Part shown: positions 1 to 6,051 of the stretch, piece after piece | Position numbering within the stretch: position 1 is the first letter of the stretch | Layout of the letters: each line of letters starts with the position of its first letter | Assembly: GCA_002706765.1 (NCBI GenBank) | Contig: PAJV01000078.1 | Location: 178,432-242,431, forward strand | DNA length: 64,000 bases | Reading direction: 5' to 3' | From: Gimesia sp. | GTDB lineage: Bacteria; Planctomycetota; Planctomycetia; Planctomycetales; Planctomycetaceae | Position numbers and translations under genes: made by a program | Notes under the pieces: model-generated | Told to the model about the DNA's origin: nothing | Databases searched by the model: none | The model's input: the letters and a program-made list of their open reading frames with translations, nothing else

Positions 1-495
1 CCCCCCTTTTAGATAGTCGGTCTGCCGATAATTCCCCTCCATGTGAATCAATTTCAGAGCCTCTGGGTGGCATCGGTAGATGTTATTGACTTGGTTGACG
101 TGTCCCGGATGTAACTCCTCTTCGACGTAACCGAGTTTTGTCAGTTCTTCGCGAATCCTCAATCGCCATGTGTCCAGCTCGTCAACGATACCTCGATATC
201 TTGCCTTATGGTCTGCAGCATGAAGACTGGAAAATTCTTTCACCTTGTCGCAAAGTTCAATAGCCTTGCCGTACAAATCGAAACGGTAAGTGTTGCTGGC
301 TGGACCTTCAAAGAGGTCCTTTGACGAAATCGACTCGATGTTCCCAGACTCAACCCGAGCCCTGGCAGCTTCGTGAGTGTCAACTTTTTTATTGTGAGAG
401 GCAATCTCTTTCACCAGTGGTGCCAACGCTTTTTTTGTTTCGTCTGAATAAAAGTCGCGTTCGGCTGGAACATGGATCTTAAGACTCTGGCTCAT
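1..495 (-). CDS. Hypothetical protein, 3' end cut by window edge
   Basis: The frame starts with ATG at 495 and stays open for 165 codons to base 1, so the C-terminus lies outside the window. The N-terminus reads MSQSLKIHVPAERDFY. The product is charged, without a signal peptide or membrane segment, and mostly helical in appearance (long runs rich in K, E, A and L). I recognise no family. It is the last visible gene of a run of short minus-strand genes that includes two excisionase-like proteins, so I infer that it belongs to a mobile element extending to the left. That it is coding is supported by length and composition only. Confidence 0.6.
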   Translation of the reverse strand, partial: MSQSLKIHVPAERDFYSDETKKALAPLVKEIASHNKKVDTHEAARARVESGNIESISSKDLFEGPASNTYRFDLYGKAIELCDKVKEFSSLHAADHKARYRGIVDELDTWRLRIREELTKLGYVEEELHPGHVNQVNNIYRCHPEALKLIHMEGNYRQTDYLKGG

Positions 496-546
496 TTATG
501 GTTCCCCAAATGTGGATTTTGAAAAGTAAAATGCCGACAGTTCACA

Positions 547-762
547 CTACACGATGCGAATCAGGTCTTGGAACGTCAGCTTGCCTTCTGCTTTTAACGA
601 GGCAATCCTGGCTTTGTAATCCGCATAGGATTCTTTAGGCTTACTGCTCAGCCTGATCAGATCACTAAATTTTTTTGGCTTTGGCTGCTGCCTCTGGTTA
701 TATTCAGCAACAACCTCCTGCCTGATTTTTGCCTTGTCCGCTTCGCTCAATTGATGACTCAT
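547..762 (-). CDS. Small hypothetical protein, 71 aa
   Basis: Reading from the ATG at 762 gives 71 residues starting MSHQLSEADKAKIRQ. The frame stays open upstream to 885, but that part overlaps the end of the HTH gene at 812-1024 and reads as unlikely protein, so the internal ATG is preferred. The product is basic and helical (EVVAEYNQRQ, KPKKFSDLIR), resembling small accessory proteins of phages and integrative elements. No function can be assigned. It lies between the open gene at the left edge and the excisionase-like gene, in the same orientation, and may be co-transcribed with them. Confidence 0.5.
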   Translation of the reverse strand: MSHQLSEADKAKIRQEVVAEYNQRQQPKPKKFSDLIRLSSKPKESYADYKARIASLKAEGKLTFQDLIRIV

Positions 763-811
763 GCATCCCCCGTATAAAAATCGTCCGTGAAAAAGGCCAC
801 TGGCCCCCTGA

Positions 812-1024
812 TTAGAGGGCCGTGGCTGTCTCCTGCTCTGTAGCTTGCTTGTCCAGGAACGCCAGGAAATCAGAACCTCGGACATACTTGCGGCGTCCGA
901 TGGTAATGGTTTTCAGCCCCTTCTTCACAGCGTTCTGGAACGCACAGTGTTGAAGGCCTGCCAGCGACTTGAATTGGTCCAGGGTATACACCCCGCCAGA
1001 CTGAATTGAACTTGGATCTGCGAT
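812..1024 (-). CDS. Excisionase-like HTH protein, apparent ATC start
   Basis: This frame encodes about 70 residues ending DKQATEQETATAL. The middle reads VYTLDQFKSLAGL followed by QNAVKKGLKTITIGRRKYV and RGSDFLAFL, which is the layout of MerR/excisionase-type winged-helix proteins: HTH, then a wing with GRRKYVRGSDF. No ATG or TTG lies in frame near the 5' end. A strong Shine-Dalgarno AAGGAG sits exactly seven bases before an ATC codon at 1022-1024, so I place the start there. The alternative is GTG at 991, which would give 59 residues behind a weak GGCGGGG. Likely role: regulator or directionality factor of the element. Function is from fold resemblance only. Confidence 0.6.
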   Translation of the reverse strand: MADPSSIQSGGVYTLDQFKSLAGLQHCAFQNAVKKGLKTITIGRRKYVRGSDFLAFLDKQATEQETATAL

Positions 1025-1056
1025 TGCTCGACTCCTTTCGTATGTGTTAAACGTAT

Positions 1057-1072
1057 CATTCGTTTTCGAATG
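1057..1072. promoter_or_regulatory. Inverted repeat upstream of HTH gene
   Basis: CATTCG and CGAATG are separated by TTTT, 33 bp upstream of the apparent start of the HTH gene. It is placed like an operator for that gene or for another DNA-binding protein of the island. This is visible symmetry only; binding is inferred. Confidence 0.3.
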
Positions 1073-1155
1073 GTTTTCTCTTTGATGTATCCGAAGGTAT
1101 CACACTTTTAAAAAACTGATAGATTGGAAATCCGGGATTCGGATTTCCTGTTTTG

Positions 1156-1419
1156 TCAGATCACATATTCGTAGTAAACATCGATTCGACGTTGACCACA
1201 GTTGCGGCAACTTGTCCGTTTTCGGCTGACAAAGTTGTAAGGGTAACCGTCTGGGGCAATCCCTGAAGACGCGCGTGTCTTCACATTGTTGTATCCAGTT
1301 CGTTCTGAGGATTTACACTTGGAACATTGTGGCAGTACAAAATCCACAATGGGGAGTTGTTCGGTTTTACTTCCTTTGGGGCGCCCTGCTTTGGGCTTGG
1401 ATAACGCAGCAGTTGTCAT
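1156..1419 (-). CDS. Small zinc-ribbon protein
   Basis: The 87-residue product begins MTTAALSKPKAGRPKGSK, with an AT-hook-like GRPKGSK patch, and carries a C-x2-C pair (CSKC, about residue 33) and a second pair near the C-terminus (CRNC), consistent with one four-cysteine zinc ribbon. The start at 1419 is chosen because GGAGG lies seven bases upstream; a longer reading to 1467 has no ribosome site. Such proteins are common in phage and integrative-element cargo and usually bind nucleic acid, but no specific role can be given. It lies between the two HTH genes on the same strand. Confidence 0.6.
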   Translation of the reverse strand: MTTAALSKPKAGRPKGSKTEQLPIVDFVLPQCSKCKSSERTGYNNVKTRASSGIAPDGYPYNFVSRKRTSCRNCGQRRIDVYYEYVI

Positions 1420-1496
1420 AAGATTGCCTCCATATGCAATAGAATGAAACGTAACCAGGCGGAACAATCCCCCGGTTAATCAGAAATAGCGATTCA

Positions 1497-1724
1497 CTAG
1501 ATACCAGCTGGACTGGTTATCAGCGGCGTTGATTGTGAATCAATGAAGCGGTCAATTTCTTTTCGTGCATAGCGAACGGCAGCACCAAGCTTGACACAAC
1601 GGATTTTACCCTCTTCTCGCATCTTCCAGAGGGTACGCTCGCAACACCCAAGCAGGCGAGCAGCTTCTTTGCTGTCAACAAGGACAGGGGGCTCCTGTGC
1701 AGAATGAGCCGAATTTTCGATCAT
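1497..1724 (-). CDS. Excisionase-family DNA-binding protein (HTH_17)
   Basis: This 75-residue protein has a short disordered N-terminus, then VDSKEAARLLGCCERTLWKM, REEGKIRCVKLGAAVRYARK and EIDRFI. That is the classic small excisionase/MerR-like winged helix: helix-turn-helix at about residues 18-38, the wing at 42-55, then a final helix. AGGAGG lies five bases before the ATG, supporting the start. Proteins of this family act as recombination directionality factors or as transcription regulators of integrative elements and phages. No integrase is visible in the window; it may lie to the left of base 1. Confidence 0.8.
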   Translation of the reverse strand: MIENSAHSAQEPPVLVDSKEAARLLGCCERTLWKMREEGKIRCVKLGAAVRYARKEIDRFIDSQSTPLITSPAGI

Positions 1725-1856
1725 CCATTCCTCCTGAATTCAGTTGGCTTTCTGGTCTGTTGTGGTCTCAACAGATCAACCACATGCAAACCAAAATACC
1801 ACAGATCTTTCAGGAGCAAATAGTAATCTTCCCTTTTTCCATAGTCTGAAAAGGGA

Positions 1857-1906
1857 TATGCCAGTTACGGTAAGTTGCGGTGTGTTACAGTAAGTTGAGG
1901 TCAGTT
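1857..1906 (-). repeat. Five phased 10-bp repeats beginning AAC
   Basis: Read on the minus strand, five consecutive decamers all begin with AAC: AACTGACCTC, AACTTACTGT, AACACACCGC, AACTTACCGT and AACTGGCATA. Decamers two and four differ at one base. On the plus strand this appears as a 20-bp unit repeated about 2.25 times. The 10-bp period puts each AAC on the same face of the helix. The array overlaps the last codons of the 1901-2749 gene. Candidate iteron-like or operator binding array; function unknown. Confidence 0.6.
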
Positions 1907-2749
1907 AGCTTGTGTCTTTTGTCTGTACTGGCTGAGTCTTGATCGGTATTCTTCAATCTGAGAGTGGTGATGTTTTGGAAAATATAACTCGTATTTTCTA
2001 TCACTAAGCTTAATTGCCCAGAGGCTGCGTTTCGTGATCATGTCTTTGAATTTGCCTGGCTTACTTGAGATTCCAGTGATCGCATAAACTAACTCTGTTC
2101 TGTTGCCCTCAAGCGGTTTTGGCTTTCCGCCATTATTGAGCCTGTATTCTTCTGGAAGCTCTTCAGTAGCATCATGAAATAAAGTCCTGCGTTCACTGAT
2201 GCTTTCAATCTCTTCTATGACTGCCTGGTGAGCCCCATTAGAAACACCAGTTTCGTCAAACGAATCATTAACCTGGAAAAGCCTGAGCCTCTCTGACTGG
2301 ATATGTGTTGCCAGTTCTTCAAAATCGAACCCAGACTCTGATGTATAATCTACATCGAGATATCTTAGTAACAACATCATTCCCGCATGATGCCCGCTTG
2401 TGGCTATCAGCTTAGATGGACGTTCAATTCCATAGACAACAACATCAGACAGATTAGCGAAGAGGTGGAGTGAGTCTTCTATCGTTTGTGTTACCCAGCT
2501 GGTGTTTTTTTCAATGATCTCACGGAATGCCCTTGCGTCACTGATCTCATTCGAGAGTTCATCGGTTCTCTCAATAAGCTCATTACCACAATCACGACCT
2601 TCTTTTATTGCAAGTTGAACTACTTCCACATTTTCGAGTTGCTCAGCTTCCATGCTTTTCAGCTTGCTCACAGTCCATGACAAACGGACCATATCACCCA
2701 GCGTCATTGATGCATCGCGCAGCTTCCAGTCCTGGCACGGTTCATTCAT
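1901..2749 (-). CDS. Hypothetical protein, 282 aa
   Basis: The start at 2749 is supported by GGGAGGC six bases upstream. The product is acidic and mainly helical, with likely coiled-coil character in residues 30-90 (SKLKSMEAEQLENVEVVQ region), a hydrophobic stretch around HHAGMMLLLRYL near residue 120, and a C-terminal part that looks like a small alpha/beta domain (ELVYAITGIS, RSLWAIKLSDRKYELYF). I recognise no family. Its 5' leader contains the three-way-junction inverted repeat at 2786-2846, and its stop codon falls inside the phased decamer array, so it is framed by unusual DNA at both ends. Probably island cargo or a replication/maintenance gene, but this is inference. Confidence 0.6.
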   Translation of the reverse strand: MNEPCQDWKLRDASMTLGDMVRLSWTVSKLKSMEAEQLENVEVVQLAIKEGRDCGNELIERTDELSNEISDARAFREIIEKNTSWVTQTIEDSLHLFANLSDVVVYGIERPSKLIATSGHHAGMMLLLRYLDVDYTSESGFDFEELATHIQSERLRLFQVNDSFDETGVSNGAHQAVIEEIESISERRTLFHDATEELPEEYRLNNGGKPKPLEGNRTELVYAITGISSKPGKFKDMITKRSLWAIKLSDRKYELYFPKHHHSQIEEYRSRLSQYRQKTQAN

Positions 2750-2785
2750 CTTTGCCTCCCTGTGGCAATATCCCCTGACGAAAAC

Positions 2786-2846
2786 ATTAATGCGGCGGGC
2801 CGGTTCAGGGGAACCAGCTTTCGGGAGCTACCCTAGCCGCATTGAT
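2786..2846. repeat. Three-way-junction inverted repeat
   Basis: An 11-bp outer stem (ATTAATGCGGC at 2786-2796 with GCCGCATTGAT at 2836-2846, one G-T wobble) encloses a GGG/CCC pair and two small hairpins: GGTTC-AGGG-GAACC and AGCT-TTCGGG-AGCT. The whole can fold as a cloverleaf of about 60 nt on either strand. It lies between the 1901-2749 gene (in its leader) and the plus-strand operon. Possible identities: cis-acting RNA, recombination or transfer site, or replication origin element. Confidence 0.5.
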
Positions 2847-3010
2847 ATGTGAGAATCTATATTATCTATTTCTGGGTTTGAATTGAAGTTGTAATTCTGG
2901 CTAAGAGGCAATTTTAAATTTCAAACTCTCAGTGCATGGCTAACTCGGAATCACATAAAACTGGGAAGCCTGAATTGCTCAGCTAAATAATTTAATCGTT
3001 TAAAATCACG

Positions 3011-3039
3011 TTGACGTGCGATTGATGTGTGTATATACT
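3011..3039 (+). promoter_or_regulatory. Sigma-70-type promoter with overlapping palindrome
   Basis: TTGACG at 3011-3016 and TATACT at 3034-3039 are separated by exactly 17 bp, close to consensus. The near-palindrome ATGTGT...ACACAT (3025-3045) covers the -10 box, as a repressor site would. Transcription would start near 3046 and run into the plus-strand genes at 3265-3869. A ribbon-helix-helix protein encoded downstream (3627-3869) is a natural candidate autoregulator; that link is inferred. Confidence 0.6.
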
Positions 3040-3046
3040 ACACATG

Positions 3047-3077
3047 ATGTCGCCCCGAAGCCATAGGGGTGTGACAT
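3047..3077 (+). ncRNA. Leader hairpin
   Basis: Immediately downstream of the predicted start site, ATGTC-G-CCCC pairs with GGGG-TGT-GACAT around a nine-base loop. It has no T-run, so it is not a normal terminator; it may protect or regulate the 220-nt leader. Confidence 0.35.
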
Positions 3078-3264
3078 AATTACCACGACGAGAGAACTCC
3101 ACATAACCCTCTGGATAAAGGCATTTTACTAAAACATTACTAAACAATCAGTTTTGGATGATAGAAGGGAATGCATTTATTCCTTGTCCTTTCTATGAGG
3201 GTTAACGATGGAAAGAACCCAATGCTGTGCGTGGCGTAACATCTTTTTTAGGAGTTGAACGATT

Positions 3265-3354
3265 ATGATTTTACAGTTTGTTCTATGCGTAACTGCTTCG
3301 ACTCGTAAGGAGTTGTTAAGTTATGCATCAGGGTGGAAATTCTCAGCAGGATAG
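3265..3354 (+). CDS. Possible 29-aa leader peptide
   Basis: ATG at 3265 follows AGGAG by ten bases and opens a 29-codon frame (MILQFVLCVTASTRKELLSY...) that ends 32 bases inside the next gene, whose ATG at 3323 it overlaps in another frame. The arrangement fits a leader peptide that couples translation to the downstream gene. It is short and could be fortuitous; I give it as a possibility only. Confidence 0.25.
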   Translation: MILQFVLCVTASTRKELLSYASGWKFSAG

Positions 3355-3649
3355 GCTTAGTGGAGACGGACCGGACTTTGAAAAGTGGGAAGACTCCGAT
3401 TTTACATTACACGATTCAAATAAATCGTCAGCTTATTTCAGGACTTTGCACAAGTTTTTGGAGTTAATAAAAAGCTCCGACTGTGTGATGGAGCTCTTAG
3501 GAGTGGTTGCGCTTGCCGCTGTGGCAATGAAAACGGAGCTGGAATGGGTTGGAATTGCATCTGTGATTTGCATTCCCGTTCTGATTTGTTTTAGTGCACT
3601 GCTTAAATTTCTAACAGAGGCCAACAATGGCAGAAAAGATACCGGATAA
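3323..3649 (+). CDS. Small membrane protein, 108 aa
   Basis: The first 55 residues are hydrophilic (GNSQQDRLSGDGPDFEKWED). Then come two closely spaced hydrophobic segments, roughly MELLGVVALAAVAM and WVGIASVICIPVLICFSALL, separated by KTELE, predicting a helical hairpin in the membrane. AAGGAG lies ten bases before the ATG. The stop overlaps the next gene by 23 bases, so the two are probably translated together: a small membrane protein plus a ribbon-helix-helix protein. A toxin-antitoxin-like reading is conceivable but nothing specific shows it. Confidence 0.55.
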   Translation: MHQGGNSQQDRLSGDGPDFEKWEDSDFTLHDSNKSSAYFRTLHKFLELIKSSDCVMELLGVVALAAVAMKTELEWVGIASVICIPVLICFSALLKFLTEANNGRKDTG

Positions 3650-3869
3650 GGTACGGATCAATCTGGAGCTTCCAGGTAAATTAAAAGAGAGAATTGATCA
3701 CGTCAAAGAATTATCAGAAGCCGAAAGTGTATCTGAAGTTCTTCGCTGGTCATTGGCTGTTTATGAATATCTGTGGTCAGAGAAAAGCAAGTCTTCCGAG
3801 ATCGTCATTCGAAAGAAGAATGGCAAGGAAACTGTATTAGAACTATTGCCGATGGTCCTGCAGAAATAG
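3627..3869 (+). CDS. Ribbon-helix-helix (CopG-like) protein
   Basis: This is an 80-residue protein. The N-terminus VRINLELPGKLKERIDHVKE followed by AESVSEVLRWSLAVYEYL has the ribbon-helix-helix layout: a beta strand with alternating polar residues, helix, turn, helix. The C-terminal 25 residues form a basic strand-like tail (SEIVIRKKNGKETVLELLP). Dimers of such proteins bind palindromic operators, and the promoter 580 bp upstream carries one over its -10 box, so autoregulation is plausible. The start overlaps the upstream membrane gene by 23 bp. Confidence 0.7.
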   Translation: MAEKIPDKVRINLELPGKLKERIDHVKELSEAESVSEVLRWSLAVYEYLWSEKSKSSEIVIRKKNGKETVLELLPMVLQK

Positions 3870-3915
3870 AAATCCGAATGATTTTTTATCAGCTGCTAAA
3901 ATAAATTCCAAACAA

Positions 3916-3945
3916 AAAAGGCCACCTTGAAATTGGTGGCCTTTT
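3916..3945. terminator. Bidirectional terminator
   Basis: AAAAGGCCACC and GGTGGCCTTTT form an 11-bp stem around an eight-base loop, with T-runs on both strands. It separates the converging genes ending at 3869 (plus) and 3966 (minus). Confidence 0.8.
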
Positions 3946-3965
3946 GAGGTTACTTGAACACGTAC

Positions 3966-4163
3966 TTACTTTGATTCTTCCACTTCTGCCTTACTTGGTT
4001 TTTCTGTGGTAAGGCCTTGCTCTACCATCACTTCATGCATTGCCTGAAGCATTTCTTTTGGGAGTGGATAGATCTGAAGTGAATCTTCATCTCTTATTTG
4101 CCGACCATCTGCAGCAACTTTAATATTTTTCCGCGTATAACTCGGGCGTCTTTTTTTATTCAT
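3966..4163 (-). CDS. Small basic hypothetical protein, 65 aa
   Basis: GGAGG lies nine bases before the ATG at 4163. The product has a basic start (MNKKRRPSYTRKNIK) and an acidic end, with a helix around LPKEMLQAMHEVMVEQ. I recognise no family. It follows the GAF-like membrane gene by 23 bp on the same strand and is probably co-transcribed with it, ending at the terminator at 3916-3945. Confidence 0.55.
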   Translation of the reverse strand: MNKKRRPSYTRKNIKVAADGRQIRDEDSLQIYPLPKEMLQAMHEVMVEQGLTTEKPSKAEVEESK

Positions 4164-4186
4164 AATAAGTCGCCTCCTATTCTATG

Positions 4187-4942
4187 TTAGCTACGATTTA
4201 TCGTAGTATCTTGATTAAAAAATCTTAACATCCCAACGGCAGAGTGGTAAAGGACTTTCCAACGAAAGCTGTATTCATTACCAAAATATCCCGACAGACA
4301 ACTATCACAATATATTATTGCTACACAATTGGTGTCATCCCCCAAATAAAGTGCAGCCCAAGATTGCCGATCTTTTCTTAGTTCACGAATCTGCTCAATA
4401 CTGAAATTGTATTTAACTTTCATATAGTCTACGAACTTACGATTTCGAGGGAGACTGTCGACTGTCAAAGCTTTATTTTCATATGCCTTGCCAATAATAC
4501 CTCGGGACACACAAACTCGAGTACCCTTTTTACCTGTCTCCGTAGTTCCTACATACTCCGTTCTTTGTTGTAAATGTCCAGTCCCATCAGGTACATAGAC
4601 ACAAATTCTCAATTGAGGATCACCAGAGTGTTGCTTGTTCCGATAACCTGAAAGCTGAGAGTACAGAATGTGAAGCATTGCATTTAACGATTCTTCTCCA
4701 TCATCGTGATATTCATTCTTAAAATCTATGACTATTCGAATGAGACTGCAGATGCAAAAAGCTATTGTCAGACCAAAAAGGATCTCTATTAATAGTTGGT
4801 CCTCTACTCTTGAATTTTTAAATCGGTAAAAGCCAAGCACGATAGCGGCAATACCAGAAATTATGGTAGCCAGTGAATCCCAGAAAAGCCTTTTTTTTAA
4901 AAATAGAAATCGTCCATTTTTAAGTGGTTTTGGCTTCTTCAT
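4187..4942 (-). CDS. Two-TM protein with GAF-like cytoplasmic domain
   Basis: Residues 20-40 (DSLATIISGIAAIVLGFY) and 49-70 (LLIEILFGLTIAFCICSLI) are membrane helices with a short loop. Residues 75-251 form a soluble domain with the look of a GAF sensor: LRICVYVPD, RVCVSRGIIGKAYENK, ALTVDSLPRN, SWAALYLG, NCVAIIYCDS. The GIIGKAYE block and the late hydrophobic strands are what suggest GAF; sequence alone cannot identify the ligand. The gene is AT-rich like its surroundings. Membrane sensors or effectors of this form occur in accessory and defence islands, but no partner enzyme (kinase, nuclease, cyclase) is adjacent, so the role stays open. Confidence 0.6.
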   Translation of the reverse strand: MKKPKPLKNGRFLFLKKRLFWDSLATIISGIAAIVLGFYRFKNSRVEDQLLIEILFGLTIAFCICSLIRIVIDFKNEYHDDGEESLNAMLHILYSQLSGYRNKQHSGDPQLRICVYVPDGTGHLQQRTEYVGTTETGKKGTRVCVSRGIIGKAYENKALTVDSLPRNRKFVDYMKVKYNFSIEQIRELRKDRQSWAALYLGDDTNCVAIIYCDSCLSGYFGNEYSFRWKVLYHSAVGMLRFFNQDTTINRS

Positions 4943-5271
4943 TTCTTATCGAACACACTAGCCATTTCACAAAGATTTTATAATTCTTCATGAATAACCG
5001 CATTCGCCCTACATTCTATTATACTCAGTTCGGAGCATCAGATGGGTGATAAAATACTAGGAATGCAAATATACATATATCCATACATCTCGTAAACGGT
5101 TGGATTAAGCAAATCTTTAAAGAACTATCAATTATAACGGCAATTAGCTGCCGAAAGGTTAATAGAGTTCTACTCTTATGAGAATACAATAATTTATTTA
5201 GAGTCATATTCAATGACATGGCGGTATGATAAATGGTATTTACAAAAGCACTTAGGGGCTTGAATCCCCGA
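4943..5271. other. AT-rich gap without a supported gene
   Basis: About 330 bp of AT-rich sequence upstream of the GAF-like gene. One short minus-strand frame (5025-5219) lacks a ribosome site and reads as noise. Any promoter of the GAF-like gene should lie here, but I see no clear boxes. Confidence 0.4.
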
Positions 5272-5511
5272 TCACTCCCGCTGAAACTTCAGCAGTTCAC
5301 CCCGCTGGGCTGCCTCGATTCTCCGGGCAGCAATCTCGCAGTATTCCTCGGACGCTCCAAACCCGATAGCTCCCCAGCTTTCTAAGACCGATGCAACCAG
5401 CGTCGTTTCCGATCCACAGAACGGATCGAAGGCCAGCCCGCCAGCAGGAACGCACTGTACCAGGCGTTGCAACAACGGCGTTGGTTTGCCGGTCATGTGG
5501 TGCTTGTCAGT
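5272..5511 (-). pseudogene. C-terminal remnant of a DNA methyltransferase
   Basis: The frame reads HHMTGKPTPLLQRLVQCV, then AFDPFCGSETTLVASV and YCEIAARRIEAAQRGELL. This is the C-terminal end of a beta-class N4-cytosine/N6-adenine DNA methyltransferase: the conserved 'KP..L..RLV' step, SAM-binding motif I (normally DPFxGSGTT) and the following Y-x-x-A-x-x-R-I helix. Here the second glycine of motif I is glutamate (GSETT), and an in-frame TAG stands five codons before the ATG at 5496, so the catalytic N-terminal part is missing. The break falls within a 12-bp sequence that recurs 238 bp away. A relic, not an active enzyme. Confidence 0.75.
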
Positions 5512-5751
5512 CTATTTCACGCCGATTGAGTAGTAACTGGGAACGGTACCCGGTCTATCAGTTTCGGCACAGAGTTTCCAGCTGCACCGCATTCTGCACC
5601 GCTTCGCTTTTCGGAATATCGTATCTAACCTTTCTCAAAGTGGTTAAGCAAAACCTACTGAGTCCTGTCGGCCCTATTTTTCTTCTGGTTGCCTGCCTTT
5701 TTTATCTCTTCTTAAGTTCTGAATTGTGATTTTGATATCGCTTGTCAGTCT
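5502..5751. repeat. 12-bp direct repeat flanking 226 bp
   Basis: GCTTGTCAGTCT occurs at 5502-5513 and again at 5740-5751. The first copy coincides with the point where the methyltransferase reading frame is lost. It may be a deletion or insertion scar, or the target duplication of a short element (5514-5739 has no gene). Chance is possible but not likely over so short a distance. Confidence 0.4.
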
Positions 5752-6051
5752 GCTCTGCGTGATCTCTCTGTTTGTCAGCCTGGGTTAATCCGTAGATTCG
5801 GATTGATTCTGCAATTCGTTAAAAACGGACCTTGGTTTTTCCCTCCTTTTGGGCAGATGCGTTTGGCATTCGGTGTACGCAACGTAAGTTTCAGAGACGA
5901 ACACGAAGCTTGGAATAAGCTGCTGCCAGACAGATGAATCTGCAGGGTTGATTCTCTGGTGATCTATTCAACCGACAGGCCCGGTTCCTCAGCTATGTGA
6001 TGCGCTGACAGCATTCTGTGATTTGAATTTATTTACAGAGAAGACCCCGCC
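5512..6051. other. Gap between island and first acyltransferase
   Basis: This 540-bp stretch carries no supported gene. It holds the second copy of the 12-bp repeat (5740-5751) and, at 5875-5894, the 20-bp element that is also found upstream of the 7578 paralogue. It is where the accessory segment gives way to chromosomal genes. Confidence 0.45.
5875..5894 (+). promoter_or_regulatory. Shared 20-bp upstream element, copy 1
   Basis: GTACGCAACGTAAGTTTCAG lies 157 bp before the 6052 gene; 18 of 20 bases match the copy at 7431-7450, which lies 127 bp before the paralogous gene. The flanks are much less similar, so the block looks conserved rather than just duplicated. Candidate regulator site. 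Confidence 0.5.

Noticed and set aside
2775-2781. Hammerhead ribozyme core, from CTGACGA
   Set aside because: The heptamer fits CUGANGA, but there is no stem II directly after it, no GAAA and no cleavage-site strand in the right order.
5391-5729. Plus-strand 112-codon frame across the methyltransferase remnant
   Set aside because: Its first part is antisense to the conserved methyltransferase text and the rest lacks a ribosome site and protein-like pattern.
5712-5817. Minus-strand frame reading ESIRIYGLTQADKQRDH
   Set aside because: Only 35 codons between stops, without a start codon; considered as the missing upstream part of the methyltransferase but shows no family likeness.
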